The position numbers and the translations under genes are program-made. Shown here in pieces: positions 1 through 7,013 of a stretch of DNA of 9,049 nt. The DNA comes from DUZB01 sp964407525. GTDB lineage: Bacteria > Desulfobacterota > DSM-4660 > Desulfatiglandales > Desulfatiglandaceae. The stretch is from positions 1 to 9,049 of the forward strand of contig CAYOWC010000204.1 of NCBI GenBank assembly GCA_964407525.1, read 5' to 3'. The notes under the pieces are model-generated. The model saw only the letters and a list, made by a program, of their open reading frames with translations. It ran no database searches and was not told where the DNA came from. Position 1 is the stretch's first letter. Each line of letters opens with the position of its first letter.

Positions 1-23
1 AGGTTTCGGGTGTCAGGTTTCAG
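1..23. repeat. Left heptad repeat array (AGGTTTC/GGGTGTC units)
   Basis: The first bases read as consecutive 7-bp units: AGGTTTC, GGGTGTC, AGGTTTC, then a partial AG. The array touches the window edge, so more units may lie to the left. It is the inverted counterpart of the AGGTGTC units read on the minus strand at 107-132. Such heptad repeats sit between genes in many bacterial genomes, and their function is not known to me. Confidence 0.6.
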
Positions 24-106
24 TACCTATTATTCCCATTTTCTGGTTGCAATAAGCGTAAATACTTGTTATTACGTTGAATGTGCTGAATGCGGCCCGG
101 GTTTTT

Positions 107-132
107 CCTGACACCTGACACCTGACACCTGA
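107..132. repeat. Right heptad repeat array (3.7 x CCTGACA)
   Basis: Three perfect tandem copies of CCTGACA (107-113, 114-120, 121-127) are followed by a partial CCTGA. On the minus strand this reads AGGTGTC repeated, matching the units at 1-23 on the plus strand. The two arrays therefore form an inverted repeat around about 83 bp of AT-richer spacer. The array lies 110 bp upstream of glgC, so it could affect the operon leader or simply mark an intergenic repeat element. Confidence 0.75.
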
Positions 133-241
133 GCATGGTCTATTCGACAACTGACAAAAATATCACGTTAATCCACGATGAGCCATCTGCGTTTATCGAC
201 GTCCAATGTCTTTTATGCAATAGGTAAACCGAGGTTGAAAG

Positions 242-1516
242 ATGAAAAATACCATCGCTTTTGTTATGGCTGGCGGCAGGGGCGAAAGGCTCATGCCGTT
301 GACTTTGGACCGCGCGAAACCTGCAGTTCCATTCGGGGGCATTTACCGTCTGGTGGATTTCACACTTAGTAATTGTGTGAATTCATCTATTTATCGCATC
401 ATTGTTTTGCCGCAGTATAAGTCCCAGTCACTGACCGATCATCTCGAAGACGGCTGGAATATCTTTAGCCGGAAAATGGGGCATTTTCTGAAAGCTGTTC
501 CCCCACAGCAGAGGACAGGGCTGGACTGGTACAGGGGAACCGCGGATTCTATTCGACAGAACCTGTATCTCATAGAGAAGTACAATCCGGAAAATATCCT
601 GATTTTGTCGGGCGATCATATATACAAGATGCATTTCGGTCAGTTTCTTCAATTTCATCAGGAGAAAAGGGCTGATTTAACGATTTCTCTCCTGAAGGTG
701 CGGAAAGAGGTCGCCCAGCAGTTCGGCGTGGCGGAAATAGATAGAAGCTCCCAGATTCTGGGCTTCCAGGAAAAACCTAAGACGGATATCAAGTGCATTC
801 CCGGAGATTCTGATCATGTGCTTGTTTCCATGGGTATTTATCTTTTTCGCACAAAACGCCTTGTAGAAATCCTGAAGAATGGAAAAGAAGATGACTTTGG
901 GCAGGATATTATCCCGGGTATGTTGAAAACACATCAGATTTTTGGTTATCCGTTCATGCGGGAAAACAGGATTGAAGATTATGTGTACAAGACTTCCCAA
1001 AGCGGCGAACGGAAACTCCGCCTGGATTTGCATACCCCTGATTCCTCTTATTGGAGGGATGTGGGAACACTGGATGCTTATTGGAATGCAAATATGGATT
1101 TGACCGGCATGGATCCATACTTCAACCTGTATGGACGAAACTGGCCGATTCACACCCATCAGGTGGTGGCCCCGCCTGCGAAATTCGTATTTTCAAATGA
1201 GGGAGTGAAAGGAGCGAGAATGGGGATCGCCTCTGATTCCCTGGTGTCATCGGGCTGTATTGTCAGTGGGATCGTTCGGAATTGCGTTCTTTCATGTAAT
1301 GTGGTGATTGGCAAATGGGCCACCGTTGACGAATCCGTGATTCTGGATGGTGTTGTTGTAGGACAACATTGCAAAATCAAGAAAGCGATTATCGACAAGG
1401 GAAATGTAATTCCGTCGGGAACAGAAATTGGACAGGACCCACGAAAGGATGCGGAAACTTTTACTGTAACCGAAAGGGGGATTGTCGTTGTGCCCAAAGG
1501 ATACTTTACGGGTTGA
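242..1516 (+). CDS. glgC: ADP-glucose pyrophosphorylase (glucose-1-phosphate adenylyltransferase)
   Basis: The product (424 aa) makes ADP-glucose and pyrophosphate from ATP and glucose-1-phosphate, the committed step of bacterial glycogen synthesis in the cytoplasm. The nucleotidyltransferase domain starts with AGGRGERLMPLT (residues 10-21) and KPAVPFGG (26-33). It continues with WYRGTADSIRQN (96-107), the metal-site GDHIYKM (124-130, D125), the sugar-phosphate Lys motif EKP (177-179), DFGQDIIP (218-225) and YWRDVGTLDAYW (270-281). The C-terminal ~120 residues have the hexapeptide-like hydrophobic spacing of the left-handed beta-helix domain. Length is typical for GlgC. The ATG has a good ribosome site, GAGGT at 231-235 with 6-nt spacing. 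It is the first gene of a three-gene glucan operon. I see only a weak promoter candidate upstream (TCGACA 144-149, 17 nt, GTTAAT 167-172). Allosteric behaviour cannot be read from the sequence. Confidence 0.97.
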   Translation: MKNTIAFVMAGGRGERLMPLTLDRAKPAVPFGGIYRLVDFTLSNCVNSSIYRIIVLPQYKSQSLTDHLEDGWNIFSRKMGHFLKAVPPQQRTGLDWYRGTADSIRQNLYLIEKYNPENILILSGDHIYKMHFGQFLQFHQEKRADLTISLLKVRKEVAQQFGVAEIDRSSQILGFQEKPKTDIKCIPGDSDHVLVSMGIYLFRTKRLVEILKNGKEDDFGQDIIPGMLKTHQIFGYPFMRENRIEDYVYKTSQSGERKLRLDLHTPDSSYWRDVGTLDAYWNANMDLTGMDPYFNLYGRNWPIHTHQVVAPPAKFVFSNEGVKGARMGIASDSLVSSGCIVSGIVRNCVLSCNVVIGKWATVDESVILDGVVVGQHCKIKKAIIDKGNVIPSGTEIGQDPRKDAETFTVTERGIVVVPKGYFTG

Positions 1517-1526
1517 TGTTAAAAGA

Positions 1527-3023
1527 ATGAAAATACCACTGAGAAAAAATCCCCACATTTATGAAATCAACCTGATGACCTGGCTGTCCATGTTGAGCAA
1601 GAGAGAGGGCAGGCAGATTTCCATTGGCAGTATTCCCGGAGCTGAATGGAAAAAATTGCGGAAGATGGGCATCGATATTGTCTGGCTCATGGGTGTCTGG
1701 CAAAGGAGTTTTTTGTCCGTGGAAATAGCAAGGAATGAATCCGGGCTCGTAGTGGAAGGGCGCGCTATCCTGGCTGATTTCGAGATGGAAGATATTTCCG
1801 GATCACCCTATTCCGTGAAGGATTACAGACCTGATCCTGTTTTCGGAACGACTGCAGACCTGGAAGATCTTAGCAATCGGCTGGAAGACGAGGGGCTTTT
1901 GCTGGTTCTTGATTTCGTGCCCAACCATACGGCATGCGACCATCCATGGATTCGCTCGAATCCGGAGCATTATGTTCGGGGTCGTAAAATAGACAATGAG
2001 AATTGCCCCGAGGGGCTTTTTCGAAACCGTGGAAAAGCAGGCGACTTCTGTATTGCCCACGGAAAAGATCCCCATTTTCCGGCGTGGACCGATACGGCCC
2101 AGGTGGAATACCGTAATTCGGAAACCAGGAAAACCATGGCTGGAATTATGGCCCAGCTGGCAGGCTGGTGTCATGGACTCAGGTGCGATATGGCCATGTT
2201 GGTTCTGGAGAGTGTTTTTCGGGAAACGTGGGCACATATCTCCTGCGAACGGGACGAGGGGGGGGAGTTCTGGCCTGGTGCGTCTGAGACTTTCAAGTCT
2301 GTTCGTGAAGGAGGCATTCTCATGGCGGAGGCATATTGGGGAAAAGAATCCGAACTTCTTGATCGGGGGTTTGATTACGCCTATGATAAAACCCTTTATG
2401 ATCTGTTGGTGGAACGGGATGTCCGAAGCCTGCGGGGCTATCTTCAAGGCCCGTTGGAATACCAGGAAAAGATGATTCGATTCCTGGAGAACCATGATGA
2501 AAAAAGGGCTTTAACAGTTTTTGGGCAGAGCAGGATCAGATGTGCTATGGTGATACAATCCACGCTTCCGGGCATGAGATTCTGGCAGGACGGCCAATTT
2601 GAAGGCTCCCAAATTCGCGTGCCCGTTCAACTGAAACGATGTCCCGAAGAGCCGTTGGACAAAGATCTTGAAAACTTCTCAAAAATGCTCCTTCATGAAG
2701 TGGATCATCCCGTCTTCCATGACGGTCTCTATGATGTCTGTTCCACCTCAGGTTGGGAGGATAATCAATCCCATCAGAACCTGCTTGCCTGGACCTGGAG
2801 TCTGGGCCGGGATAGACGGTTGATTGTTTCTAACCTCTCTGATGCTCCCGCTCAGGGATATGTGAAACTTCCATCCAGTTGGTCTGACTGGGACCATTTT
2901 CATCTTTCTGATCCGTTGAAAGGGGATTGCTTTTTTCGGCCCGCGGATGCAATCTTCGATACAGGTTTGTTCGTGGATTTAGCGGAATCTGATTTTCATT
3001 TCTTTCAAGTGAACAAGAGGTAA
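1527..3023 (+). CDS. GH13 alpha-amylase-family glycosyl hydrolase
   Basis: This 498-aa protein has the GH13 conserved regions in order. Region I is DFVPNHT (129-135), region II GLRCD with nucleophile D221, region III MAEAYW with acid/base E268, and region IV LENHD (320-324) with the transition-state Asp. The catalytic triad is intact, so it should act on alpha-1,4-glucans. Exact specificity (hydrolysis or transfer) cannot be told. The N-terminus IYEINLMTWL and WLMGVW (53-58) match a GH13 group I recall as annotated only 'alpha-amylase'. I see no signal peptide, so it is probably cytoplasmic and acts on stored glycogen or maltodextrin. The ATG at 1527 lies 10 nt after the glgC stop and lacks a strong ribosome site, which suggests translational coupling. 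A TTG at 1488 inside glgC has a better site (AGGGGG 1475-1480, 7 nt) and would add 13 residues. I prefer 1527 because family similarity begins there. An 8-G tract lies at 2258-2265. Confidence 0.9.
   Translation: MKIPLRKNPHIYEINLMTWLSMLSKREGRQISIGSIPGAEWKKLRKMGIDIVWLMGVWQRSFLSVEIARNESGLVVEGRAILADFEMEDISGSPYSVKDYRPDPVFGTTADLEDLSNRLEDEGLLLVLDFVPNHTACDHPWIRSNPEHYVRGRKIDNENCPEGLFRNRGKAGDFCIAHGKDPHFPAWTDTAQVEYRNSETRKTMAGIMAQLAGWCHGLRCDMAMLVLESVFRETWAHISCERDEGGEFWPGASETFKSVREGGILMAEAYWGKESELLDRGFDYAYDKTLYDLLVERDVRSLRGYLQGPLEYQEKMIRFLENHDEKRALTVFGQSRIRCAMVIQSTLPGMRFWQDGQFEGSQIRVPVQLKRCPEEPLDKDLENFSKMLLHEVDHPVFHDGLYDVCSTSGWEDNQSHQNLLAWTWSLGRDRRLIVSNLSDAPAQGYVKLPSSWSDWDHFHLSDPLKGDCFFRPADAIFDTGLFVDLAESDFHFFQVNKR
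2258..2265 (+). repeat. 8-G homopolymer tract inside the GH13 gene
   Basis: Eight consecutive G residues encode part of E-G-G-E at about residues 244-247, between the nucleophile D221 and the acid/base E268. The reading frame is intact as given. A one-base slip would truncate the enzyme before E268. Confidence 0.6.
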
Positions 3024-3026
3024 GTG

Positions 3027-5588
3027 ATGATAAAACCGATAAGAATATTAGATGTGAAACCGAAAATCCCTGAGAGGCTCCAACCCCTGTACGAATTGGC
3101 AAATAACCTCTATTTCGCATGGCATCATGATGCGGATGAGCTTTTTAAAAGGATTGATTCAGACAAGTGGAAGAAAACGAAAAGGAACCCGATCGCGTTT
3201 TTGGGTAGCCTTAAACAGTCTGAGCTGACTGGTCTTACTAAAGACGAGGGCTTTCTTTCCCATATGGACAGGGTGAAGATGGAGTTTGATCGATACATGT
3301 CGGAAAAGCCGGATAAGAAGATATTCGGAAAAGATGCCCCTTTTTTGGCGGCCTATTTTACTGCTGAATGCGGTGTTGCGGACTGTCTTCCCATTTATTC
3401 GGGAGGTCTTGGGATCCTGTCTGGTGATCATTTGAAATCATCCAGCGACCTTAATTTGCCGCTGGTAGGTATTTCTCTGGCCTATCAGGAGGGATATTTT
3501 ACGCAATACCTTACCCATGACGGCTGGCAGATGGAAACCTATCCGGTCAATAAGTTTACAGCCATGCCGATGGAACGGGTGCTGGACGATTCAGGGAATT
3601 CGACACAGGTATCTGTCGATCTCAAAGGAGAAACCGTTCATATCCAGGCATGGAAAGTCCATGTGGGCAGGATAGTCCTTTACCTTCTGGACACAAACAT
3701 GGAAGTGAATTCGGAGAGGGGGAGGAGCGTCACGTCCCGTCTGTATGGAGGGGATCGTGAGATGAGAATAAGCCAGGAGATCGTCTTAGGGATCGGAGGG
3801 GTAAAGCTGCTTAAGGCTGTAGGATTGGAACCGGCCGTCTACCATATGAACGAAGGACATTCTGCTTTTGCGGTTTTTGAACGAATCCGGGAGTTGCGGG
3901 AAGACCAGGGGCTGAGCTTCAATGAGGCACTGGAGTTTGTAAGAGCTACCAGCGTATTTACAACACACACGCCCGTTCCTGCGGGAAATGACAGCTTCTA
4001 TCCGGATCTTGTTAGACAATATCTCGGATCTTTTGCCCAACCATTAGGAATTAGTATGGATGTCCTACTGGGTTTCGGGAGGCAGAATCCAAGGGACAGG
4101 GATGAAGAGTTCTGTATGACCGTTCTGGCCTTGAGATTATCAAACTGGCACAACGGGGTCAGTCGACTGCATTCCAAAGTGAGCAGAAAAATGTGGCGCG
4201 AAATCTGGCCAAAGACGCCGGAAATAGATCTGCCTATCACGTATATTACCAATGGTGTACACATTCCATCTTGGATATCCAAGGGAATAGGTGAGAATTA
4301 TGTTCGTTATTTAGGTCCAAGGTGGATTGAAGATCCCGAGAATGCTTCTGTCTGGGAAAATGTAGCCAGAATCCCCAACTCTGAATTATGGCGAACCCAT
4401 GAGCGGGCGCGAGAAAGGTTGATTTCTTTTACACGCGGCCGGCTGAGGGAACAATTGGCAAATCGCGGGGCGTCTAATAGGGATATGACCATCGCGGACG
4501 AGGTGTTGGACTCCGAATCTTTGACCATAGGCTTTGCGCGAAGATTCGCCCCGTACAAAAGGGCGGATCTCATTCTAAGAGACCTGCCAAGATTTGAAAA
4601 ACTACTGCTCAACAAGGACCTTCCCGTTCAGATCATATTTGCCGGAAAGGCCCATCCACAAGACCAGATGGGCAAAGATCTGATAAAGAAGCTGGTGCAG
4701 ATTTCCGGGAGAGATGGCCTGAGACGGCATATGGTTTTTCTGGAAGATTACGACATGGATGTGGCTCGCCATTTGGTGCAGGGAGTAGATGTGTGGCTCA
4801 ATACACCGCGACGTCCTCTTGAAGCGTGCGGAACAAGCGGCATGAAAGCCGTTGCCAACGGTGCCCTTCACCTGAGTGTCCTGGATGGCTGGTGGGACGA
4901 AGGATATGATGCGGATATCGGCTGGGCGTTTGGGGCCTTTGAGAGTTCGGGAGATCATGAATTTCAGGATCAGATTGACAGCAGCGTATTGTATGACATC
5001 CTTGAAAAAGATGTGGTCCCGCTTTTTTATGACAGAGGTTCAGATGGCCTGCCCCGGGGCTGGCTTGCTATGATGAAGGCCTCCCTCCACAAGCTCTGTC
5101 CCATGTTTACCAGCCACCGCATGGTTATGGAATACTGGAAGAAATTCTATGTGCCTTCGGCTGAACGTCAGTACCATTTCAAGGAAAATTCTTGGGAAGG
5201 TGTCAAAAAACTGGGCAGTTGGCGTGATAAAATTATGTTCAACTGGGATAGTGTATCCATCAAGGATATTCGTTTCGATGAGATAGGTGAGATTGAGATG
5301 GGCACTTCCTATCATGCCGAGGCGGATCTGTTTATTGGAGAACTGGCCCCCGAAGATATTATGGTGGAAGCCTACTGTGGCAGTCTCGATCCTTCAAATA
5401 CTATTCAACACAGCTTCGCAGTTCCAATGAACCCTGTCGTAAACCAGGAAAATAAAGTGAGTACGTATCAATGTGATATCCATTTCGAGGAAACCGGACA
5501 CTATGGTCTTAATGTTCGCATAACGCCAAACCATCCGGATACGGAAAGTCGATTGACCATGGGGCTTGTTATCTGGGGAGGGGATTGA
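3027..5588 (+). CDS. glgP: Alpha-glucan (glycogen/maltodextrin) phosphorylase, DUF3417 type, GT35
   Basis: The enzyme (853 aa from the ATG) releases glucose-1-phosphate from the non-reducing ends of alpha-1,4-glucans, using phosphate and pyridoxal phosphate. The N-terminal ~115 residues resemble DUF3417, which marks the bacterial/archaeal alpha-glucan phosphorylase type rather than the classical GlgP/MalP type. Family motifs are MNEGHSAF (274-281), ITNGVHIPSW, FARRFAPYKR with K511 and R512 of the phosphate/PLP site, and EACGTSGMKAVANGAL, in which K607 is the expected PLP Schiff-base lysine. A C-terminal extension of about 120 residues follows the catalytic part. A GTG at 3024 is also in frame. 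I choose the ATG at 3027 because AAGAGG (3015-3020) is then 6 nt away instead of 3. The gene starts 3 nt after the GH13 stop, so the two are surely co-transcribed. Its product, glucose-1-phosphate, is the substrate of GlgC. Confidence 0.95.
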   Translation: MIKPIRILDVKPKIPERLQPLYELANNLYFAWHHDADELFKRIDSDKWKKTKRNPIAFLGSLKQSELTGLTKDEGFLSHMDRVKMEFDRYMSEKPDKKIFGKDAPFLAAYFTAECGVADCLPIYSGGLGILSGDHLKSSSDLNLPLVGISLAYQEGYFTQYLTHDGWQMETYPVNKFTAMPMERVLDDSGNSTQVSVDLKGETVHIQAWKVHVGRIVLYLLDTNMEVNSERGRSVTSRLYGGDREMRISQEIVLGIGGVKLLKAVGLEPAVYHMNEGHSAFAVFERIRELREDQGLSFNEALEFVRATSVFTTHTPVPAGNDSFYPDLVRQYLGSFAQPLGISMDVLLGFGRQNPRDRDEEFCMTVLALRLSNWHNGVSRLHSKVSRKMWREIWPKTPEIDLPITYITNGVHIPSWISKGIGENYVRYLGPRWIEDPENASVWENVARIPNSELWRTHERARERLISFTRGRLREQLANRGASNRDMTIADEVLDSESLTIGFARRFAPYKRADLILRDLPRFEKLLLNKDLPVQIIFAGKAHPQDQMGKDLIKKLVQISGRDGLRRHMVFLEDYDMDVARHLVQGVDVWLNTPRRPLEACGTSGMKAVANGALHLSVLDGWWDEGYDADIGWAFGAFESSGDHEFQDQIDSSVLYDILEKDVVPLFYDRGSDGLPRGWLAMMKASLHKLCPMFTSHRMVMEYWKKFYVPSAERQYHFKENSWEGVKKLGSWRDKIMFNWDSVSIKDIRFDEIGEIEMGTSYHAEADLFIGELAPEDIMVEAYCGSLDPSNTIQHSFAVPMNPVVNQENKVSTYQCDIHFEETGHYGLNVRITPNHPDTESRLTMGLVIWGGD

Positions 5589-5601
5589 TGCTCGAAATGG
5601 G

Positions 5602-5628
5602 TTGACATACCGGAATGGTTTTTATTGT
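5602..5628 (+). promoter_or_regulatory. Candidate sigma70 promoter for the small-protein/cobB operon
   Basis: A perfect -35 box TTGACA (5602-5607) is followed after 15 nt by TATTGT (5623-5628), four of six matches to the -10 consensus. The spacer is short and the -10 weak, so activity is uncertain. The position, 14 nt after the glgP stop and about 77 nt before the next start, fits a new transcription unit. I see no clear terminator between glgP and this site. Confidence 0.4.
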
Positions 5629-5704
5629 CATCCGCAATTTTTGATCCCATAGAAAAGGGATAGACGACCTTAAGTACTGAAATAATTCCTGAAGGAGTGA
5701 TATT

Positions 5705-5905
5705 ATGGATTTTATAGAAAAAGCAAAGATAAGACTGGAACATTGGTTGACCCACAATGATCATCATCAAGAAGAATATGAGCTGTTTGCTGATCAGCTT
5801 GAGGAAAATGGCAAAGCCGAGGCTGCTAAAGAGATCAGAGAAATGGCAGAACTTGCTTCAAAGAGCAATGAATGCCTTCGTAATGCCCTGAAAGAAATTT
5901 CATAA
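5705..5905 (+). CDS. Small histidine-containing helical protein, possible metal-binding partner of CooT
   Basis: A 66-aa, charged and almost wholly helical protein with no signal peptide or membrane segment. The first helix carries H13, H17, H20, H21 and E24 in the segment LEHWLTHNDHHQEEY. This i/i+4/i+7 spacing puts several ligands on one helix face and could bind a transition metal such as Ni or Zn. The second half (E33-I65) looks like a helical hairpin or coiled coil with a single Cys, C57. I recall similar short sequences as an uncharacterised domain, perhaps DUF8180, in anaerobic bacteria and archaea, but I cannot verify the name. The ribosome site is very good: GAAGGAG at 5691-5697, 7 nt from ATG. 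It is followed 34 nt later by a CooT-family nickel protein gene, which supports a metal-related role. The gene is real on ribosome site, composition and context; its function is inferred. Confidence 0.8.
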   Translation: MDFIEKAKIRLEHWLTHNDHHQEEYELFADQLEENGKAEAAKEIREMAELASKSNECLRNALKEIS

Positions 5906-5939
5906 CTTCCATTTTCGGAATCATAAGGAGAATTGACTC

Positions 5940-6131
5940 ATGTGTGAAGCCCATGCATATTTAATAGACAATGGAAAAGAAGAAAGAATCCTGGAAAGTG
6001 TTGACCAGGTGGAATTGAACGGCGATGAAGTGAACCTCGTAAATATTTTCGGGGAACAGAAGGCCATAAAGGCGAAGTTTAAACGATATGACAACCAGGC
6101 CGGCAAAATCGTTTTTGAGTCCCTTTCCTGA
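5940..6131 (+). CDS. CooT family nickel-binding protein
   Basis: A 63-aa protein of the CooT family. It begins MCEAHAYL, with Cys at position 2 followed by a short beta-rich body, including VELNGDEVNLVNIFGEQ and a C-terminal KIVFES strand. In Rhodospirillum rubrum CooT, a homodimer that binds Ni(II) through Cys2 and helps mature the nickel site of CO dehydrogenase, the same N-terminal M-C start is essential. H5 here could add a ligand. Stand-alone family members like this one, away from coo genes, are common in anaerobes and their client is usually unknown; no CO dehydrogenase gene is in view. The ribosome site AAGGAG (5925-5930) is 9 nt from the ATG. It sits between the 66-aa His-containing protein (34 nt) and cobB (23 nt), so the three are probably co-transcribed. 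The family call is firm and the physiological role open. Confidence 0.88.
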   Translation: MCEAHAYLIDNGKEERILESVDQVELNGDEVNLVNIFGEQKAIKAKFKRYDNQAGKIVFESLS

Positions 6132-6154
6132 ACGGACACGTACGGAGAGCATAG

Positions 6155-6919
6155 ATGCTGGAATGTATTGAACAGGCAGCCGATGCAATTATTCGTTCAG
6201 ACCTTACCTTGGGTTTAACCGGGGCCGGAATTTCGGTTGAATCGGGCATCCCTGATTTCAGGAGTGCGGAAGGGCTCTGGTCAAAATATGATCCGGCCGA
6301 TTATGCCACCATTCACGCGTTTCGCTCTGATCCGGAGAGGGTCTGGGAGATGTTGCGGGAAATGGACAAGGTGGTAAGCGGGGCGAAACCGAATGAGGCC
6401 CACTCCGGAATGGGTGAACTGGAAAAAATGGGGTGCCTCCACTGGATCATCACGCAGAATATCGACAATCTGCATCAGGAGGGGGGCTCTCGGAATGTTA
6501 TCGAATATCATGGTAATTCGAGTACCCTTTCCTGCCTGTGGTGCGGCAACCGCTACAAGACCCGGGAAAAAAGAACGGAACATCCACCGAAATGCGCATG
6601 TAATAGAGTACTCAAGCCGGATGTCATTTTTTTTGGGGAGGCGATCCCGGCGGACGCTATGGAGCAGTCCTTCGATCTTGCCTCCCGGGCGCAGGCCCTT
6701 CTTGTTGTGGGGACTTCGGCGGTCGTATCTCCGGTAAACACCATTCCCGGCATGGCAAAAAGGAACGGAGCAACCGTGATTGAAATCAATAAGGAAAGTA
6801 CCCATCTGACGGAAAGCGTTACAGATATTTTCTGCAAGGGGAGTGCCGGGAAAATAATTCCGGAACTTGTTAATGAGATCAGGCGTAAGACGGGAAGGTC
6901 TGTTGACAATCGGCCTTGA
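6155..6919 (+). CDS. cobB: Sir2-family NAD-dependent protein deacetylase
   Basis: A 254-aa cytoplasmic sirtuin that removes acetyl groups from lysines using NAD+, giving nicotinamide and O-acetyl-ADP-ribose. The sequence shows GAGISVESGIPDFR (23-36) and TQNIDNLHQ (100-108) for NAD binding, the catalytic His in EYHGN (H119), the four zinc cysteines C127/C130 and C147/C149, then PDVIFFGE (155-162) and GTSAVVSPVNTIP. The second zinc pair is C-x-C rather than the usual C-x2-C. The segment WEMLREMDK (64-72), where E. coli CobB carries its Tyr-x2-Arg pair for succinyl-lysine, lacks that pair, so plain deacetylation is more likely than desuccinylation. GGAG (6144-6147) lies 7 nt before the ATG. It is the third gene of a small operon. 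In other bacteria CobB reactivates acyl-CoA synthetases, but the target here is unknown. Confidence 0.93.
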   Translation: MLECIEQAADAIIRSDLTLGLTGAGISVESGIPDFRSAEGLWSKYDPADYATIHAFRSDPERVWEMLREMDKVVSGAKPNEAHSGMGELEKMGCLHWIITQNIDNLHQEGGSRNVIEYHGNSSTLSCLWCGNRYKTREKRTEHPPKCACNRVLKPDVIFFGEAIPADAMEQSFDLASRAQALLVVGTSAVVSPVNTIPGMAKRNGATVIEINKESTHLTESVTDIFCKGSAGKIIPELVNEIRRKTGRSVDNRP

Positions 6920-6926
6920 ATTTTGT

Positions 6927-6954
6927 TTGACAAATTTCCAGGATTATGTACAAT
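6927..6954 (+). promoter_or_regulatory. Strong sigma70-type promoter for the 443-aa gene
   Basis: TTGACA (6927-6932, perfect) and TACAAT (6949-6954, five of six) are separated by 16 nt, just after the cobB stop. Transcription would start near 6961, leaving a leader of about 53 nt that includes TTAATTAA and two AACGTG direct repeats (6968-6973, 6977-6982). Confidence 0.7.
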
Positions 6955-7013
6955 ATTGCGTTAATTAAACGTGCCAACGTGTGTGACTGAAAAATGGAAC
7001 GAGGAAAAAGCGA

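Noticed and set aside
96..106. CCCGGG followed by five T, as a terminator of an upstream gene
   Set aside because: The palindrome has no loop and cannot form a stable hairpin.
144..172. Promoter for glgC (TCGACA, 17 nt, GTTAAT)
   Set aside because: The boxes are near enough to mention but the -10 is poor, and TTGCAA (47-52) with TATTAC (70-75) is equally possible; neither is safe to annotate.
5644..5661. ATCCC/GGGAT hairpin after glgP as a terminator
   Set aside because: The stem is only five base pairs and no T run follows on either strand.
6627..6634. T8 tract in cobB as a slippage site
   Set aside because: It encodes part of the conserved VIFFGE motif, so codon constraint explains it; there is no sign of a frame change.
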